Source: Calamus simplicifolius (lineage: Eukaryota > Streptophyta > Magnoliopsida > Arecales > Arecaceae). Taken from it: 64,000 nt of DNA. This document shows, in pieces, positions 11,461-22,921 of this stretch. The stretch is taken from assembly GCA_900491605.1 (NCBI GenBank), contig UESW01004253.1, forward strand, positions 746,484 to 810,483, in the 5' to 3' direction. Numbering within the stretch: position 1 is the first letter of the stretch; each line of letters starts with the position of its first letter. The notes under the pieces were generated by a model. That model ran no database searches. It was not told the DNA's origin and saw nothing but the letters and a program-made list of their open reading frames with translations. Both the position numbers and the translations under genes were made by a program.

Positions 11461-11473
11461 AAAACCAAGAACA
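9448..11473 (+). repeat. Copia 3' LTR
   Basis: Begins tgttgggaacagtgccc right after the purine-rich agggcaagtgggaga (polypurine tract, about 9432-9446) and 14 bases after the pol stop. Ends ...gaaaaccaagaaca. The last 230 bases match the remaining 5' LTR. It carries (AT)n at 11400-11459. A potential target duplication begins acttc at 11474, but its partner is lost. The small ORFs inside are not coding. Confidence 0.8.
11400..11459. repeat. (AT)n microsatellite in copia 3' LTR
   Basis: About 60 bases of AT repeat broken once by a G. It is roughly twice as long as the corresponding tract in the 5' LTR. Confidence 0.95.
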
Positions 11474-12080
11474 ACTTCCAGCACCCGAACAATATACCAA
11501 GACCATAGATTTATATGGTCGGCCATGTCGAATTCATGATCAGCTTTAGATTTTGTAGCCAGATATATGAACGACGAGCATATATAGGGTTCAGAGCTAG
11601 GTCGTTTCACGAGCGGTGGTCTCCTCTTCCAGGCTGCCCCCGGGCTCCAAATGTCAAGGCTAGCTCAGAGTGATTGCCCGGCCTGCAAGGCGGCAACACG
11701 CTCCCATCCGAGCCAAGTGCAAGGGATACAACCAGAAGTTAATTAGAGGTTGCAGTTGGAAATATCATCCATTAATTGTGTGCAGCTGCGCGGGCCTGCT
11801 GCATGTGACCAGCATGGCAGCATCGCACTACTTGTCACAAGAGTTTTTAGGCTGGCAATGGGACGTATGAATGAATGGACGTCGATGCTGGGAAACGTGA
11901 ATTTATGAGAGACAAACCATATGATGAAGACATATGACGGAGGAAATCATGTAGGGGAAATGAACCATGGAAATAAATACTGCCGCGTTACAGTTCCAAG
12001 TGGCCTTAATTAAGTTTTTCAGTCTTGCTGCTGGTTGTAGTCATCAGGCCTGGCAACCAATCTGGCACAAGTCTTACGTA
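11474..12080. other. Unassigned single-copy-looking DNA
   Basis: More balanced base composition than its surroundings. The ORFs (66-71 codons) show no family resemblance. I see nothing that can be named. Confidence 0.4.
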
Positions 12081-12304
12081 GGCCTTGTTCCAACTGAAAA
12101 AAGTCTTTCTGCATTGGTCCGATGCGGAAAGGAAGCATCATGCATGATCAATGATTGCACATGTGTGCGAGTGTGTATATGATGCACGCATGATCCAATG
12201 AATACATTTGCATGTGTGCGCAATTATTGATCGCATACAGTGCTTACTTTCTGTATCGACCTTCAGTGCAAAAAGACTTTTCTCTATACTCAATTAAGTT
12301 GGCC
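12081..12304. mobile_element. MITE-like foldback element
   Basis: Begins ggccttgttccaactgaaaa and ends ...caattaagttggcc. Reverse-complemented, the right end reads ggcc...aaaagtctttttgca, matching aaaaagtctttctgca on the left. Inner segments atgatcaatgattgcacatg and gcgatcaataattgcgcaca (reverse complement of the right arm) also correspond, so most of the element is a long imperfect hairpin. No clear target duplication was seen. The aaagtctttctgcat core recurs at about 36200-36225, implying a family. Confidence 0.45.
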
Positions 12305-15300
12305 ACCATAGAGAGGGTAGGCTTGAGTTGTTAACTTGATCTGTTAGGTGACTGAGTTGAAGAACAATCCACTTTATCAAGAATGAAATATAATTGTGAT
12401 TGTCAACCGGACTAGATTTTGTGGGTTGTTCTCCTCTTTTAATGCATATGCTCTTGTGAGATTCTGAGTTTGAACCTAAAGGAGGCATTGCCATTATTTC
12501 TTAAGGGAAAGAAAGCTAATTATAGACGCAGACTTCTTGTCTTGTCGGTCTTGATCACAACACGAACACAAAAGTAGATTGGCCTAATTTTTTCGCTTCC
12601 TAATGTATTCACTTTGTATAGATTTTTTTTTTTTTTTGTTGTTGTTGTTGTAAAGACAAAAAATGTCATAGCATCTTTGAAATAAAAAAAAAATACATTT
12701 GAATAATTTGAGTTACTCATTTTTAACAATTATACTTTTCATTTTAACGTCATGGGGTCACAAGCAAATGCGTATGCTCCAAAATAAAAGATTTAAAATT
12801 CATCAAAAGTTCAAATGATTTTTCAAACGTAGAGTTTAGAAGAGATGACGACGGTTGGAGATGACTATTTAAGAAGTTTTTAAGCAATCAGATGTCACTT
12901 TCCAGTAATTACAACCGTTCGTGTTATTCAAATGTTTTCTTTAACTTTTTTTTTTTTCGCTTATGCAAGCTCAACTCACTTTTTATTACAATATAGATAG
13001 CAAAGGAGATTACCAGTCTAACAATGTCCATTAATTGATCAGCTCAACTCAACTCAACTCATCTAAACCTTTCCCAACTACATAGGGTCGGCATTAATTG
13101 ATCAGCTCTATCATAAATAACTACAACTAGTTATATAAGCAGATTTGTGCCATGTATATTGCATTGGCTGAATTGGTTGTTTAAATATTATAGCAAAGAT
13201 AAACAAGCTTATTATGACATAAATAAACAAAATGTTTCAAGTAGTGTTCAATACATCCATGTTCTTCCAAGCTGGTAAGGAAATTTTTTTTATGAATATG
13301 CCGGTAAAGAAAATTACTCTCATTTAGCTTGTGATTGAATATTTTACAGATGTAAAATAGTATAAGTCATCTTATCAATTTCTTTTAAAGCCACCAATTT
13401 ATCTTCCTATTTGTAAACCAATGGCCAACAACTCGGACTCCAACATTGTTCGTCATGAAATTTGTTATCTTTGTCCAACAATATTCATCAGTCTAATTAA
13501 CTATCATGTTTATAAATATTTGTTTTTATTAAATACTTCTTTTCTTCAAAAAAGTGTTTTTTTTATATAACTTTTAATCTCTTTTAATGATATAGAAAGG
13601 GTTTGCTGGCCAAAAGCATGGTTTAAAAAATGACAAAAATATTTATAGTTTTTTTTTAGCATATGGTATTTACATATGTTGGTATCATATTTGACCTTTT
13701 AAAAATAAAATAAAAAATATTAATCAAAAACCTATTAATAATTTTTCATCAAGGTTGCTTACCTTGGTTCTGTGTGGTTAGACTTTTAGTCAGTAAAGCC
13801 TAGAGGACCGAAGAGTATTTTGAATTATAGAGCCAGTTATTAGTATCTACAATTACCTTAGAAACATTATAAATACAAGGTGGATAGCACTTGCAATGAA
13901 TCTTGTAGAATTAAATCAAAATATTTAGAATATCTTTATAAGTAGCTGTAATATAATTAGGAGTAGCATTTATAATTTAGTTTTCTAAATCTTTCTATCT
14001 TCTCTATCGTATAGCAGTTACATCTTGCTTCTATATTAAGAAAGTATAAAAATTAAGATAGTTTAATTATTTAATTGCATTGATATATTTTATATTTTAT
14101 TATTTTTATAAAACAGATATTTATTTAGCACGTCCTGATCTTTACCCTTACTTGCACCATCAATAACATAATTGCTATTTTTTCCAGCAAATGTTAAATT
14201 TTGTGCTAATTTCTTTCTAAGGAAGTTAACTCTTCCTTAAAAAGTAAATTAAACTATACTATCACTGTTCTTCTGTTATTGTTTGTTATTTTTCGTTATA
14301 AGATACTTTTAGAGACTGCTATAACTGCTGTAACTTATAAAGGTTAGTAGTTGACTTTGGATCATTGTGAAAAACCTGTCCCACGTTTAAGTTACCAAAT
14401 TTGTATGAATCATAAAAAATATAATTAAATTTGACGAAAAGTCGCACAATTTATATTTTATCTTACGTGCATCACGCATACACAAAAGTAGTAGTATATT
14501 AATCACTAAATGGCTCTTGTGGTACGATAGATAGCCTTATATCAACTATAAACTACACCTCGGTGGTTTACCAAACAAAAAAGCAGGCTTGAAACTTCAA
14601 AGTGGACCTATGATATCCTGAGAAGGTCTACCAATGCGGCAAACTCAAAGAATCACTGGCAGAATTTTATGTTTCTTTTAAGAAAGTTTATTAACTTTTT
14701 GGTTCGTGACTTGCACGCATTATTTTATGTTTCTTTTATCAAACTTAGCCAACTATTCGGTTGATGACTTGACGGGTTGAACTGATCTTTCTCATCAAAT
14801 ACAGCCCTGCTACTTTGCCGGCAAATTGATGTATAATTTTTATTTTTGAAAGCTTTTCTTTTAGAGTTTGTTAAAACTAATTTTTATGAAAATATTAAAA
14901 AAAAGATTGATAGGTTCAATCTTTATCATTTGAGGAATCGATAGAGTTCTATGTTGATGAATAATTTTGATATTCTTGATTCCTTTGTAGTTTTATGCAG
15001 TTTAAGTTGATATATCCTATACTGTACAATTTTTTCATGCTTATAGCCATTTCATTAAGAGAGATTTTCTAACGGCTGATAACTTTGAATGAAAAGCTAT
15101 AATCAAGCCCCCGTTAAATATTTACTCTTTGGTATTTGATCTATTTATTAGAATATTTATAGTGTTCACATTTGATATACCTATAAAAAAAACTAATTAT
15201 GAGATTAACTGAATGATAGCTTTTATGGTTATTACGTGGGTTTTTAGATACGGAGTCAGAATAATTTATGTCCCATTCCTCTTAAATAAATTTTATATTG

Positions 15301-15711
15301 TAATATATCTAAATTGAATAACATAACGACAGTATCATCATTCGTCTGTTAAAAAAAAAACGCAACCCCCAATCATCACAGCCCATAAATAATTGAGATG
15401 GAGTCCCGTCCCATCACAATTTTGTTTCGGCTTCTCCAATAGCCACCACAAGGAGACGGCAGTTGACAAGTGGCTCGATGAGGACTGCGTTCCTCAAATA
15501 ATTTAAAACATCCGGCATGGGATTAGAAGCTTGTTTTTTTCCTTATTAACGCGTTATCATAGAAGAGAGAGGTAAGTGTTAGACTTGTGATCGTGTGACG
15601 GCGGGAAGGGCCAAAACGAGACAGTATTGTAATACGTGGACGATGGTAATTGAAGGACTGCTCAAAGACTCGATCACGCGCGAAGCTGGAACTTTTTTTT
15701 TTTTTTGCTTC
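12305..15711. other. AT-rich intergenic DNA
   Basis: No recognisable gene or transposon apart from the RTE tail at 13046-13091. It holds simple tracts: a T-run followed by (GTT)n at about 12623-12652, A- and T-runs at 12683-12692, 12949-12958 and 15351-15360. Translations on both strands show no domains. Confidence 0.5.
13046..13091 (-). mobile_element. RTE-type LINE tail, extreme 5' truncation, with 17-bp TSD
   Basis: The 46 bases read aactcaactcaactcatcta through cccaactacatagggtcgg, i.e. the 3' end of a plant RTE LINE (minus strand: ccgaccctatgtagttggga ... gagttgagtt), ending in a short GAGTT repeat tail. The 17-base sequence cattaattgatcagctc flanks it perfectly at 13029-13045 and 13092-13108. 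The same tail type ends the larger RTE copy at 37045. Confidence 0.8.
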
Positions 15712-16135
15712 TTCAGGGGCCACTGGCCCCATGAGAACAATGATAGCATCTAAATTTGATCTCAATAAATAAGCCTTTTTTTTTCTTGGCAAGCTCAGAA
15801 TGTTCTCGACGGACCGAACAAGACTAGGACGGCCTTCCCGAGTTTATCATCTTTTTTTTCTCCTCTGCATAAAGTCGGCTTACCCTCAGCCTCATACGGC
15901 CTCAAATCCAGCTCCCAACAATGGGCCCAGCCCCAGCCCTACTCCGGCTCCCACAATAGGCCCAGCTCTAGCCCCAACCCGGTTGCTCCCAGATGCATCT
16001 GGCTCCAGACTCTAGGTCGACAGTCCAAGTTTAAGCTCCCAACAACATCTCGGTATCGTTTGATCACGTCTCCAGACGGTAGAGTAACAGTCCGCATAGT
16101 TCTCAAAGCCAAGTAATAATTTGGCAGCTAGTCCC

Positions 16136-16632
16136 AGCACCGATCTCGGCTTCGGTCTCGGCTTCGGCCTCGGCCTCGGTCTCGGCTTCGGCCTCGGTCT
16201 GAGCATTAGTCTCGGCTTCGACCTTATTCTCGGTCTTAGATTTGGCTTCGGCTTCAGCCTCGGCATCGGTCTCATCTTCGGACTCGGCGGTGAACAGTAC
16301 CATGCACATGAACAGTGCCTCACACGTGCCTCAGCCTCAGCCTCGGCTTTTGGCCTCGGCCTCGGCTTCAGCTTCGGCCTCGACTGCGGCTTCGGCTTCG
16401 GCCTTAGCCTCGGTCTCGGCTTCGGCTTCGGCTTTGGCCTCGGCCTCAGTCTCGTCTTCGGCCTCGGCCATGAACAGTGCCATGCACATGAACAGTGCCT
16501 CGCACGTGCCTAGGCCTCGGTCTCGGCTTCGGCCTCGGCTTCGGTCTCGTCTTTGGCCTCGGCCTCGGTCTCGACTTCAGCCTCGGTCTTGGCTTCGGCC
16601 TCGGCCTCGGCCGTGAACAGTGCCTCGCACAT
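16136..16632. repeat. CTCGGC/TTCGGC hexamer array with 41-bp interspersed unit (left LTR)
   Basis: Long runs of ctcggc, ttcggc and ctcggt hexamers are broken by a unit of about 41 bases, gtgaacagtgccatgcacat followed by gaacagtgcctcgcacgtgc. It occurs at about 16291, 16470 and 16613. The array opens artefactual reading frames of Gly-Leu-Gly-Phe or Ser-Ala type in several frames on both strands; I do not regard these as genes. Confidence 0.9.
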
Positions 16633-17163
16633 GAATAGTGCCATGCAAGCACTCTATAATTAATGCTCTAAGAGGGACAGTTGGCTTCAACTCCAAACTT
16701 CATCTTTTGCCCCAGCGGCTATACCTTGGGGCCCACGTGACTAACTTTATCACCTATCGTGCAGAACTGCAAAAAGGTGATGTAGGGGACATGTCTGGCA
16801 AACGCCGTAATAGTCGGCCACGCCCTGCAGCAGCCTGCAACAACCGTCCAAGCCAAACTGCCAGCCAGCTGCAGTCACCTACTCTGACGGGACACAGCCT
16901 TGCATACTCTCGGCCCATAGTTTCAGTCGTGGAATCAACTCCGAATATTGAACCCAGTGATTTAAACACCAAAGACTGCCACGTAGCCTGCTAACCCACT
17001 TTTTGCCAAGATCATGGGCGGTTACTGATATACTATGGGCCATTGCCGATATTTACGGCACGCGCTTAGTAGCCATGCGCCCACCTACCGTTTACGGAGC
17101 CGATCTTGACGGAAGATAGCATTGACGGTTATCTATGAAGGGTAAGAGGGACCCCCGAACAGG

Positions 17164-17171
17164 TATATAAA
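17164..17171 (+). promoter_or_regulatory. TATA box of left LARD LTR
   Basis: tatataaa in the context gaacaggtatataaagaccc, identically placed in the right LTR. Transcription would start about 30 bases downstream. Confidence 0.7.
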
Positions 17172-17395
17172 GACCCTGACTCACAACAAGGAGGGGGACT
17201 CGACCTCTACTATCTCATCTTAATTCATGTTCTCCAAATCTCTAACTTGAGCGTCAGAAGGTCCTCGCCGAACTACCGGTCGGGACTTCTCTTGCAGGTT
17301 TCCGGCTATAGGAGGCGGTCGTATCATTCTTCTAAGACCCATAAAGCTCCCCTCTCTTGCTCAACGCTCTCGAAAGTGATTTGGCAGCAACAGAT

Positions 17396-17412
17396 TGGCG
17401 CGCCAGGAAGGG
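17396..17412 (+). other. Primer-binding site of LARD element
   Basis: tggcgcgccaggaaggg, three bases after the LTR end. A similar sequence (tggcactaaaggaaggg) follows a related LTR remnant at 35550. The priming tRNA was not identified with certainty. Confidence 0.6.
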
Positions 17413-18049
17413 AAGATCAGCGATGCTAGTTTGCAGATCCTCATCCCTCTTTAATCAAACTGGTGGATCATAATAGTAGTGATGACAATAATCCAAGAAG
17501 CTTTCCCTAGTTATGCTGGGGGGCACCTTCAATGAGCTGAGCAACAGGAGGCCAGCTCTTCGTTCCACCATTACCACTATCTCGGACCATTCAAGCAGAA
17601 CATCTTGCCATCCTCACCCTGCAAATCCAAGCATTGATGGCGGCTATCCAAAAGCTCCATAAGTAACATCTCGTGACCACACAACAGCAAGTAAAAGCTT
17701 CCGCTCGCTCTTTGGTCGCTGCTCAAGCCAGTCATCATTCATCCTGCCGGGAATCTCTCCAGTAAGAGATCCACCGTCATCAAGCTCATCAGCAACTTAA
17801 AACTCAGAGAGCCACCACTCGCCGCCCAAGTGGCCTACTCTCCTCCGGATGGCAACACGGGGGAGGCCCAAGCAAGGGCACCAGTATCTCCACTCCAATC
17901 ATCTTGATTCCTGGGGAAACCACCAGCGGACAGAAGTATCCAAATCAGTTGAGGAAACAAGGGTGCTACAAAAGCTAAGTACACCATACTTAATAGTATT
18001 TCTTTCATTGATACTTGAAAATGTCATGCAGGGAAGACCAACTCTGCGT

Positions 18050-18960
18050 CAGTATTAAAGCCTGACTCTAGCTCGGCACCCAAAGCCCGATATACCATCG
18101 GCACTAAAGCCCGACTCTAGCTCGGCACCCAAAGCCCGATGTACCATCGGCACTAAAGCCCGACTCTTAGCTCAACACCTAAAGCCCGAACTCCAGCTCG
18201 GTACTCAAAGCTCGATGTACCTTCGGTACTAAAGCCCGACTCTAGCTTGGCACCTAAAGCCTGATTGTACCATTGGCACTAAAGCCCGACTTCAGTTGAC
18301 ACTCAAAGCCCGATGTACCAACGACACCTAAAGCCCAACTCCAGCTCGACACTCAAAGCTCGATGTACCATCGACACTAAAGCCCGACTCTAACTCGGCA
18401 CCCAAAGCCCGATTAACCATCGGCACTAAAGCCCGACTCTAGCTCGGCACCTAAAGCCCGATGTACCATCAGCACTAAAGCCCGACTCCGATCAGCACCC
18501 AAAGCCCGATGTACCATCGGCACTAAAGCTCGACTCTAGCTCGGCACCCAAAGCTCAATGTACCATCGGCACTAAAGCCTGACTCTAGCTCGGCACCTAA
18601 AGCCCGACTCCATCTTGGCACTCAAAGCCCAATGTACCATTGGCACTAAAGCCCGACTCTAGCTCGGCACCCAAAGCTCGATGTACCATTGGCACTAAAG
18701 CCCGACTCTAGCTCGGCACCTAAAGCCCGACTCCAGCTCGGCACTCAAAGCTCGATGTACCATCGGCACTAAAGCCGACTCTAGCTCGGCACCTAAAGCC
18801 CGATGTACCATCGGCACTAAAGCCCAACTTCGCTCGACACTCAAAGCCCGATGTACCATCGGCACTCAAGCCCGATCCGGTCGGCACCTAAAGCCCGATG
18901 TACCATCGGCACTCAAGCCGACCGATGTACCATCGGCACTCAAGCCTGAGGCCAGCTCAG
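18050..18960. repeat. 49-bp minisatellite in LARD interior, about 18 units
   Basis: Each unit pairs two half-repeats: ctaaagcccgactctagctc-ggcac and ccaaagcccgatgtaccatc-ggca. Some units are missing a half or have swapped halves, as expected from unequal exchange or template slippage. No reading frame is conserved through it. Confidence 0.9.
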
Positions 18961-20179
18961 CACCAAAGACCGAAAACTGACTCCAGCATTGGCAACAAAG
19001 ATCGTCGGCACAAGGGAAAAGGCACCTGACGACTCTCACCTCTCAGGTCACCCTTCGGGGTTAAAAGGAACCCGACAACTTCACAACTCTCAGGTCACCA
19101 CTCGGGCCGGCCACGAAACCCCAGAGGCGGTTTTACTGCAGTCACAGCAGCTCTATCGGCCTCAGCAGCTCCATTCATCTGCCTTCGTGGTCTCATTACA
19201 ACTTCAGTAGCTTTATCATAGCCTCAACGGTTTCACAGCGGCTCTAACTATACCTCAACGGCCAATGGCCAATCGAGTAAGACCTTTATCTAAATTATAT
19301 ACCTGGAACATATTACTGGTCACTTTTAGCCATCAAGAAGCCCCAAGACAACTCATAGTTGGGAGAGGCCAACTCCCCAGCTCACAGTTGATGGGCACCC
19401 ACTTCCAAATTTTATGATAAAAGTAGAAGACCCAAAGTCAACTCACAGTCAGGAGAAACCGACTCCCCAACTCACAGTTGACAGGCATCCGCTTCCGGGC
19501 TCTGCATAAGGGAGGATTACTGGCTACCAGTCAAGGGTAACCAACTTACCTTCAAACTTTATTGAAAGTTTTTTGAACAGGCAAAAAGCATGGCTCCAAA
19601 GAGCGTGAAGATGTCTACAAAAGGCAAGCGCAATGGAAAGGAGTTTCCCCACCTGGAAGGAATCATAGTTGAAGTTGACAGGAAAGGGCAGATGCAAAGG
19701 TAAAAAGTCCTACACTCATTTTGCTTAGCTAACGCGGGGCACACAAGCTCAATGAGTGTGGGGGACATCTGATGGGGTCAGTGGGCTCCCATGGGCCACA
19801 ATGACAGCATCTGGGCTTGGCCTCAGCAAATCAGCCTTTCCTCCTCGGCAGGCCCAGGAAGTTCTCGGTGCACCCAGCAAGTCTAGGGCAGCCTCTTCTC
19901 TCTCCTTTGCATGAATCCGGCTTGCCCTCGGTCTCGTACGGCCTCGACCCGGCTCCTACAATAGGCCCAGCCCCACCTCCACTCGGCTCCCGACAATGGG
20001 ACCAGCTCTAGCCCCAACCCGGCTGCTCCCAGATGCACCGGCTCCAGACTCCACGTCGACAACCCGAGTCCAAGCTCCCGACATTATCTCGGTGTCGTCT
20101 GATCACGCCCCCAGGCAGTAGAGTAACAGTCTGCACAATTCTCGGAGCCAAGTAATAATTTGGCAGCTAGTCCCAGCAC

Positions 20180-20980
20180 TGGTCTCGGCTTTCGGCCTCG
20201 GCCTCAGTCTCGTCTTTGGCCTCGGCTTCGGCCTCGGCCGTGAACAGTGCCATTCACATGAACAGTGCCTTGCACGTGCCTCGGTCTCGGTCTCGGCTTC
20301 GGCCTCGGTTGTGGCTGTGGCTTTAGCCTCGGCCTCGGCTTCGGCCTTCACTTCAGCTTCGGCCTCGGTCTGGCTTCGGCCTCAGTCTCGTTTTCGGCTT
20401 CAGCTTTGGCCTCGGCCTTGGCCTTGGCGTCGGTCTCGTCTTCGGCCTCGGCTCGGCTGTAAACAGTGCCATGCACATGAACAGTGCCTCGCACTGCCTC
20501 GGCCTTGGTCTCGGCTTCGGCTTCGGCTTCGGCTTCGGATTCGGCTTCAGCTTCGGCCTCGGCCTCGGTCTCGGCTTCGGCTTCGGCCTCGGCCTCAGCC
20601 TCGGTCTCGACTTTGGCTTCGGCCTTTACCTCAGCCTGGCCTCATTGGTCTCGTCTTCGGCCTCGGCCTCGGCCGTAAACAGTGCCATGCACATGAACAG
20701 TGCCTTAGCCTCGGTTTCGGCTTCGGCTCGGCCTCGGCGGCTCTCATCCTCGGCCTCGGCTCGGTCTCGGCTTCGGCCTCGGCCGTGAACAGTGCATGCA
20801 CATGAATAGTGCCTCGCACGTGCCTCGGCCTCGGTCTCGGCTTTGGCCTTGGCCTCGATGTCAGTCTCATCTTCAGCCTTGGCCTCGTCCTCGGCGTCAG
20901 TCTCGTCTTCGGCCTCGGCCTCGGCCTCTGCCGTGAATAGTGACATGCACATGAACAGTGCCTCGCACATGAATAGTGCC
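20180..20980. repeat. Hexamer array, expanded copy (right LTR)
   Basis: The same ctcggc/ttcggc composition as at 16136-16632, but the 41-base gaacagtgccatgcacatga unit occurs five times (about 20239, 20461, 20685, 20785, 20933) instead of three. Confidence 0.9.
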
Positions 20981-21495
20981 ATACAAGCACTCTATAATTT
21001 ATGCTCTATGAGGGACAGCTGGCTTCAACTTCAAACTTCATCTTTTGCCCTAGCGGCTGTACCTTGGGGCTCACGTGACTAAATTTATCACCATCGCGCA
21101 GAACTGCAAAAAGGTGACATAGGAGATACGTCTGGCAAACGCCGTAATGGTCGGCCATGCCTACAGCAGCCTACAACAACCATACAAGCCAAGCAGCACC
21201 TACCAACCAGCTGCAGCCACCTACTCTGACGGGACATAGCCTCGTATGCTCTTGGCCCATAGTTTTAGTCGTGGAACCAACTCCGAAATTGAACCCAGTG
21301 ATTTAAACTGCCACGTAGCCTGCTAACCCACTTTTTGCCAAGATCACGAGCGGTTACTGATATATTATGGGCGTTGCCGATATTTACGGTGCTCGCTTAG
21401 TGGCCATGCGCCCACCTACCGCTTATGGAGCCGATCTTGACGAAAAATAGGATCCGACGGTTATCTATGAAGGGTAAGAGGGACCCCCGAACAGG

Positions 21496-21503
21496 TATAT
21501 AAA
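21496..21503 (+). promoter_or_regulatory. TATA box of right LARD LTR
   Basis: tatataaa, identical context to 17164-17171. Confidence 0.7.
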
Positions 21504-21726
21504 GACCCCGACTCACAACAAGGAGGGGGACTCGACCTCTACTATCTTATCTTAATTATGTTCTCCAAATCGCTAACTTGAGCGTCGAAGGGTTTCCGTC
21601 GAAACTACCGGTCCGGAACTTTTTTTGCAGGTTTTGGTTACAGGAGGCGGTCGTATCATTCTTCTGAAGACCCATAAAGCTTCCCTCTCTTGTTCGATGC
21701 TCCTTGAAAGTGATTTGATAGCAACA

Positions 21727-22778
21727 CTTCGTCTTTGATGCTGATACTCAGTGGCCTTCTTCAAAACATGACTTCAAACAAATACACGATGAACACCTTT
21801 TCAAACCTATGATGGTCGGCGCCGACCGATCGCCTTCGCCGAGAAGAAGACTATTTAGTCGTCCAATATATAGATGTTATGTGGCCTCAAATTGTTTGCA
21901 GTGATGGAAAATTTGGAATGGCTAACAAAATGAGTGGCATAGCAGAGAGATGCCGTGATGACCACCGATACAAAACCCCTGTGGCTGGTGTCCAAAGGAA
22001 ACACGTGCCTACCATTGAGAATAAGAATGTCAATAGTTGGGTATGAGATAAGCGATGATGCAAATGAGGCGTTCTACTTTTCTTTGGTCCAAAAAAATTT
22101 TTTCTTCCCCAATTTTTTCCAGCGAGTAGGCAAAATTGCACGAGATCCATACGTGTTTATTTTCTTATCTTTTTTTCTTATTCAAAATAAATTTTACCAA
22201 AATACCAAAATTACCCTTCAATTTTTTTTTATTTTCCACTTTTATCATTTCAAGGTTGCAAATGTGGCGAATGAATTACCTATTTTATTTTCCTATCATT
22301 TTTCTCTTATTTATATTATATTTTATTTATTTAATAATATAGAAATACTGAAAGCTAGTCAACAAATTAAATAGAAATAAATATCAACCAGTCCATTTAA
22401 TTATCTCATAAAAAATAATGAAAAAGTAACTACTTGATATCTTTATTATAAAAATATTATAGTTAAATTGATTTTTTATGTAAAATTACTTTTAATTAAA
22501 TAAAAATATTTTAAAAATATTTTGCAATATATTTTTTTATTAATCAAATATAGTAAAATTTATTTTTTAATATTTTTTAAAGAAAATGAATCTTTGAAAA
22601 AAATTTGGCATGTGTAACGCGTGCGTGTAGGGCTGTTATTGGGCATGCTCTAATTACGATCTAGGTGGTAAGAAAATACACGAAATAAGGCAATGACAGG
22701 GGATGAAAGCATCTAGAAGCCCGGGACGAGGCTGATAACCATCGTGGTTGCTTTTGATGCATGAGTTATTTGAAGAGC
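21727..22778. other. AT-rich intergenic DNA
   Basis: No domain-like translation. 22080-22600 is very AT-rich, with T- and A-runs. A short more GC-balanced piece (22615-22760) sits before the LINE tail. Nothing namable. Confidence 0.5.
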
Positions 22779-22819
<41 letters not shown>

Positions 22820-22921
22820 GTACAAGCGGATGATCACCCATTTAGGGTGAGTCAAATCTGAGATATCCGAATACAAAATATGTGACAGAATGAGAGGACA
22901 AGGGTCGCCGAGCATCCAACT

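Larger units (their letters stand above)
4099..11473 (+). mobile_element. Degenerate Ty1/copia LTR retrotransposon
   Basis: Order on the plus strand: truncated 5' LTR, initiator-Met tRNA primer-binding site, leader of about 1.75 kb, gag remnant, then protease, integrase, reverse transcriptase and RNase H, polypurine tract, and a 3' LTR of about 2.0 kb. Integrase preceding RT identifies the copia superfamily. The long LTR and gag style recall the Angela/Tork side of the family, but I cannot fix the clade. The start of the 5' LTR is lost at the junction with the solo LTR, so no target duplication can be tested. At least five frameshifts or stops make it non-autonomous. Confidence 0.85.
15712..17392 (+). 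repeat. Left LTR of the LARD element
   Basis: Aligns with 19770-21726 from tcaggggccactggccccat to ...gatttggcagcaaca. The start has lost the canonical TG. It contains a glycine/serine-codon-like hexamer array, TATA box 17164-17171 and the R/U5 region. It is about 276 bases shorter than the right LTR, largely through the array. Confidence 0.8.
17393..19769 (+). other. Interior of the LARD element
   Basis: PBS-like tggcgcgccaggaaggg at 17396-17412. The stretch 17520-17700 weakly resembles a Gag N-terminus in broken frames (hydrophobic, Gln-rich). 18050-18960 is a minisatellite. 19320-19500 contains a segment of about 70 bases twice (around aactcacagttgatgggcac and aactcacagttgacaggcat). No pol domain is present. 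The purine-rich end precedes the right LTR. Confidence 0.6.
15712..21726 (+). mobile_element. Non-autonomous gypsy-like LTR retrotransposon (LARD-type)
   Basis: Two related LTRs (15712-17392 and 19770-21726) flank a 2.4-kb interior without protease, RT or integrase. A primer-binding site containing GGCGCGCC follows the left LTR, and a purine-rich tract (gagtgtgggggac, about 19755-19767) precedes the right LTR. The bases cttc occur directly outside both ends (15708-15711 and 21727-21730), consistent with a worn 5-bp target duplication. Both LTRs carry a TATA box. It presumably depends on proteins supplied by a relative. Confidence 0.8.
19770..21726 (+). repeat. Right LTR of the LARD element
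   Basis: Starts tgatggggtcagtgggctcc after the purine tract and ends ...gatttgatagcaaca. It matches the left LTR throughout, with a longer hexamer array and the TATA box at 21496-21503. Confidence 0.85.

Noticed and set aside
11302..11610. 102-codon minus-strand ORF with Tyr-Ile repeats
   Set aside because: It runs through the (AT)n microsatellite of the copia 3' LTR.
16121..16652. Open reading frames with Gly-Leu-Gly-Phe or Ala-Ser repeats on both strands (also 20103-20990)
   Set aside because: They arise from the CTCGGC/TTCGGC hexamer array, which is open in several frames at once. Nothing flanks them that looks coding.
18050..18960. CRISPR-like array of short repeats
   Set aside because: There are no unique spacers (both half-units repeat), no cas genes, and the setting is a plant retroelement.
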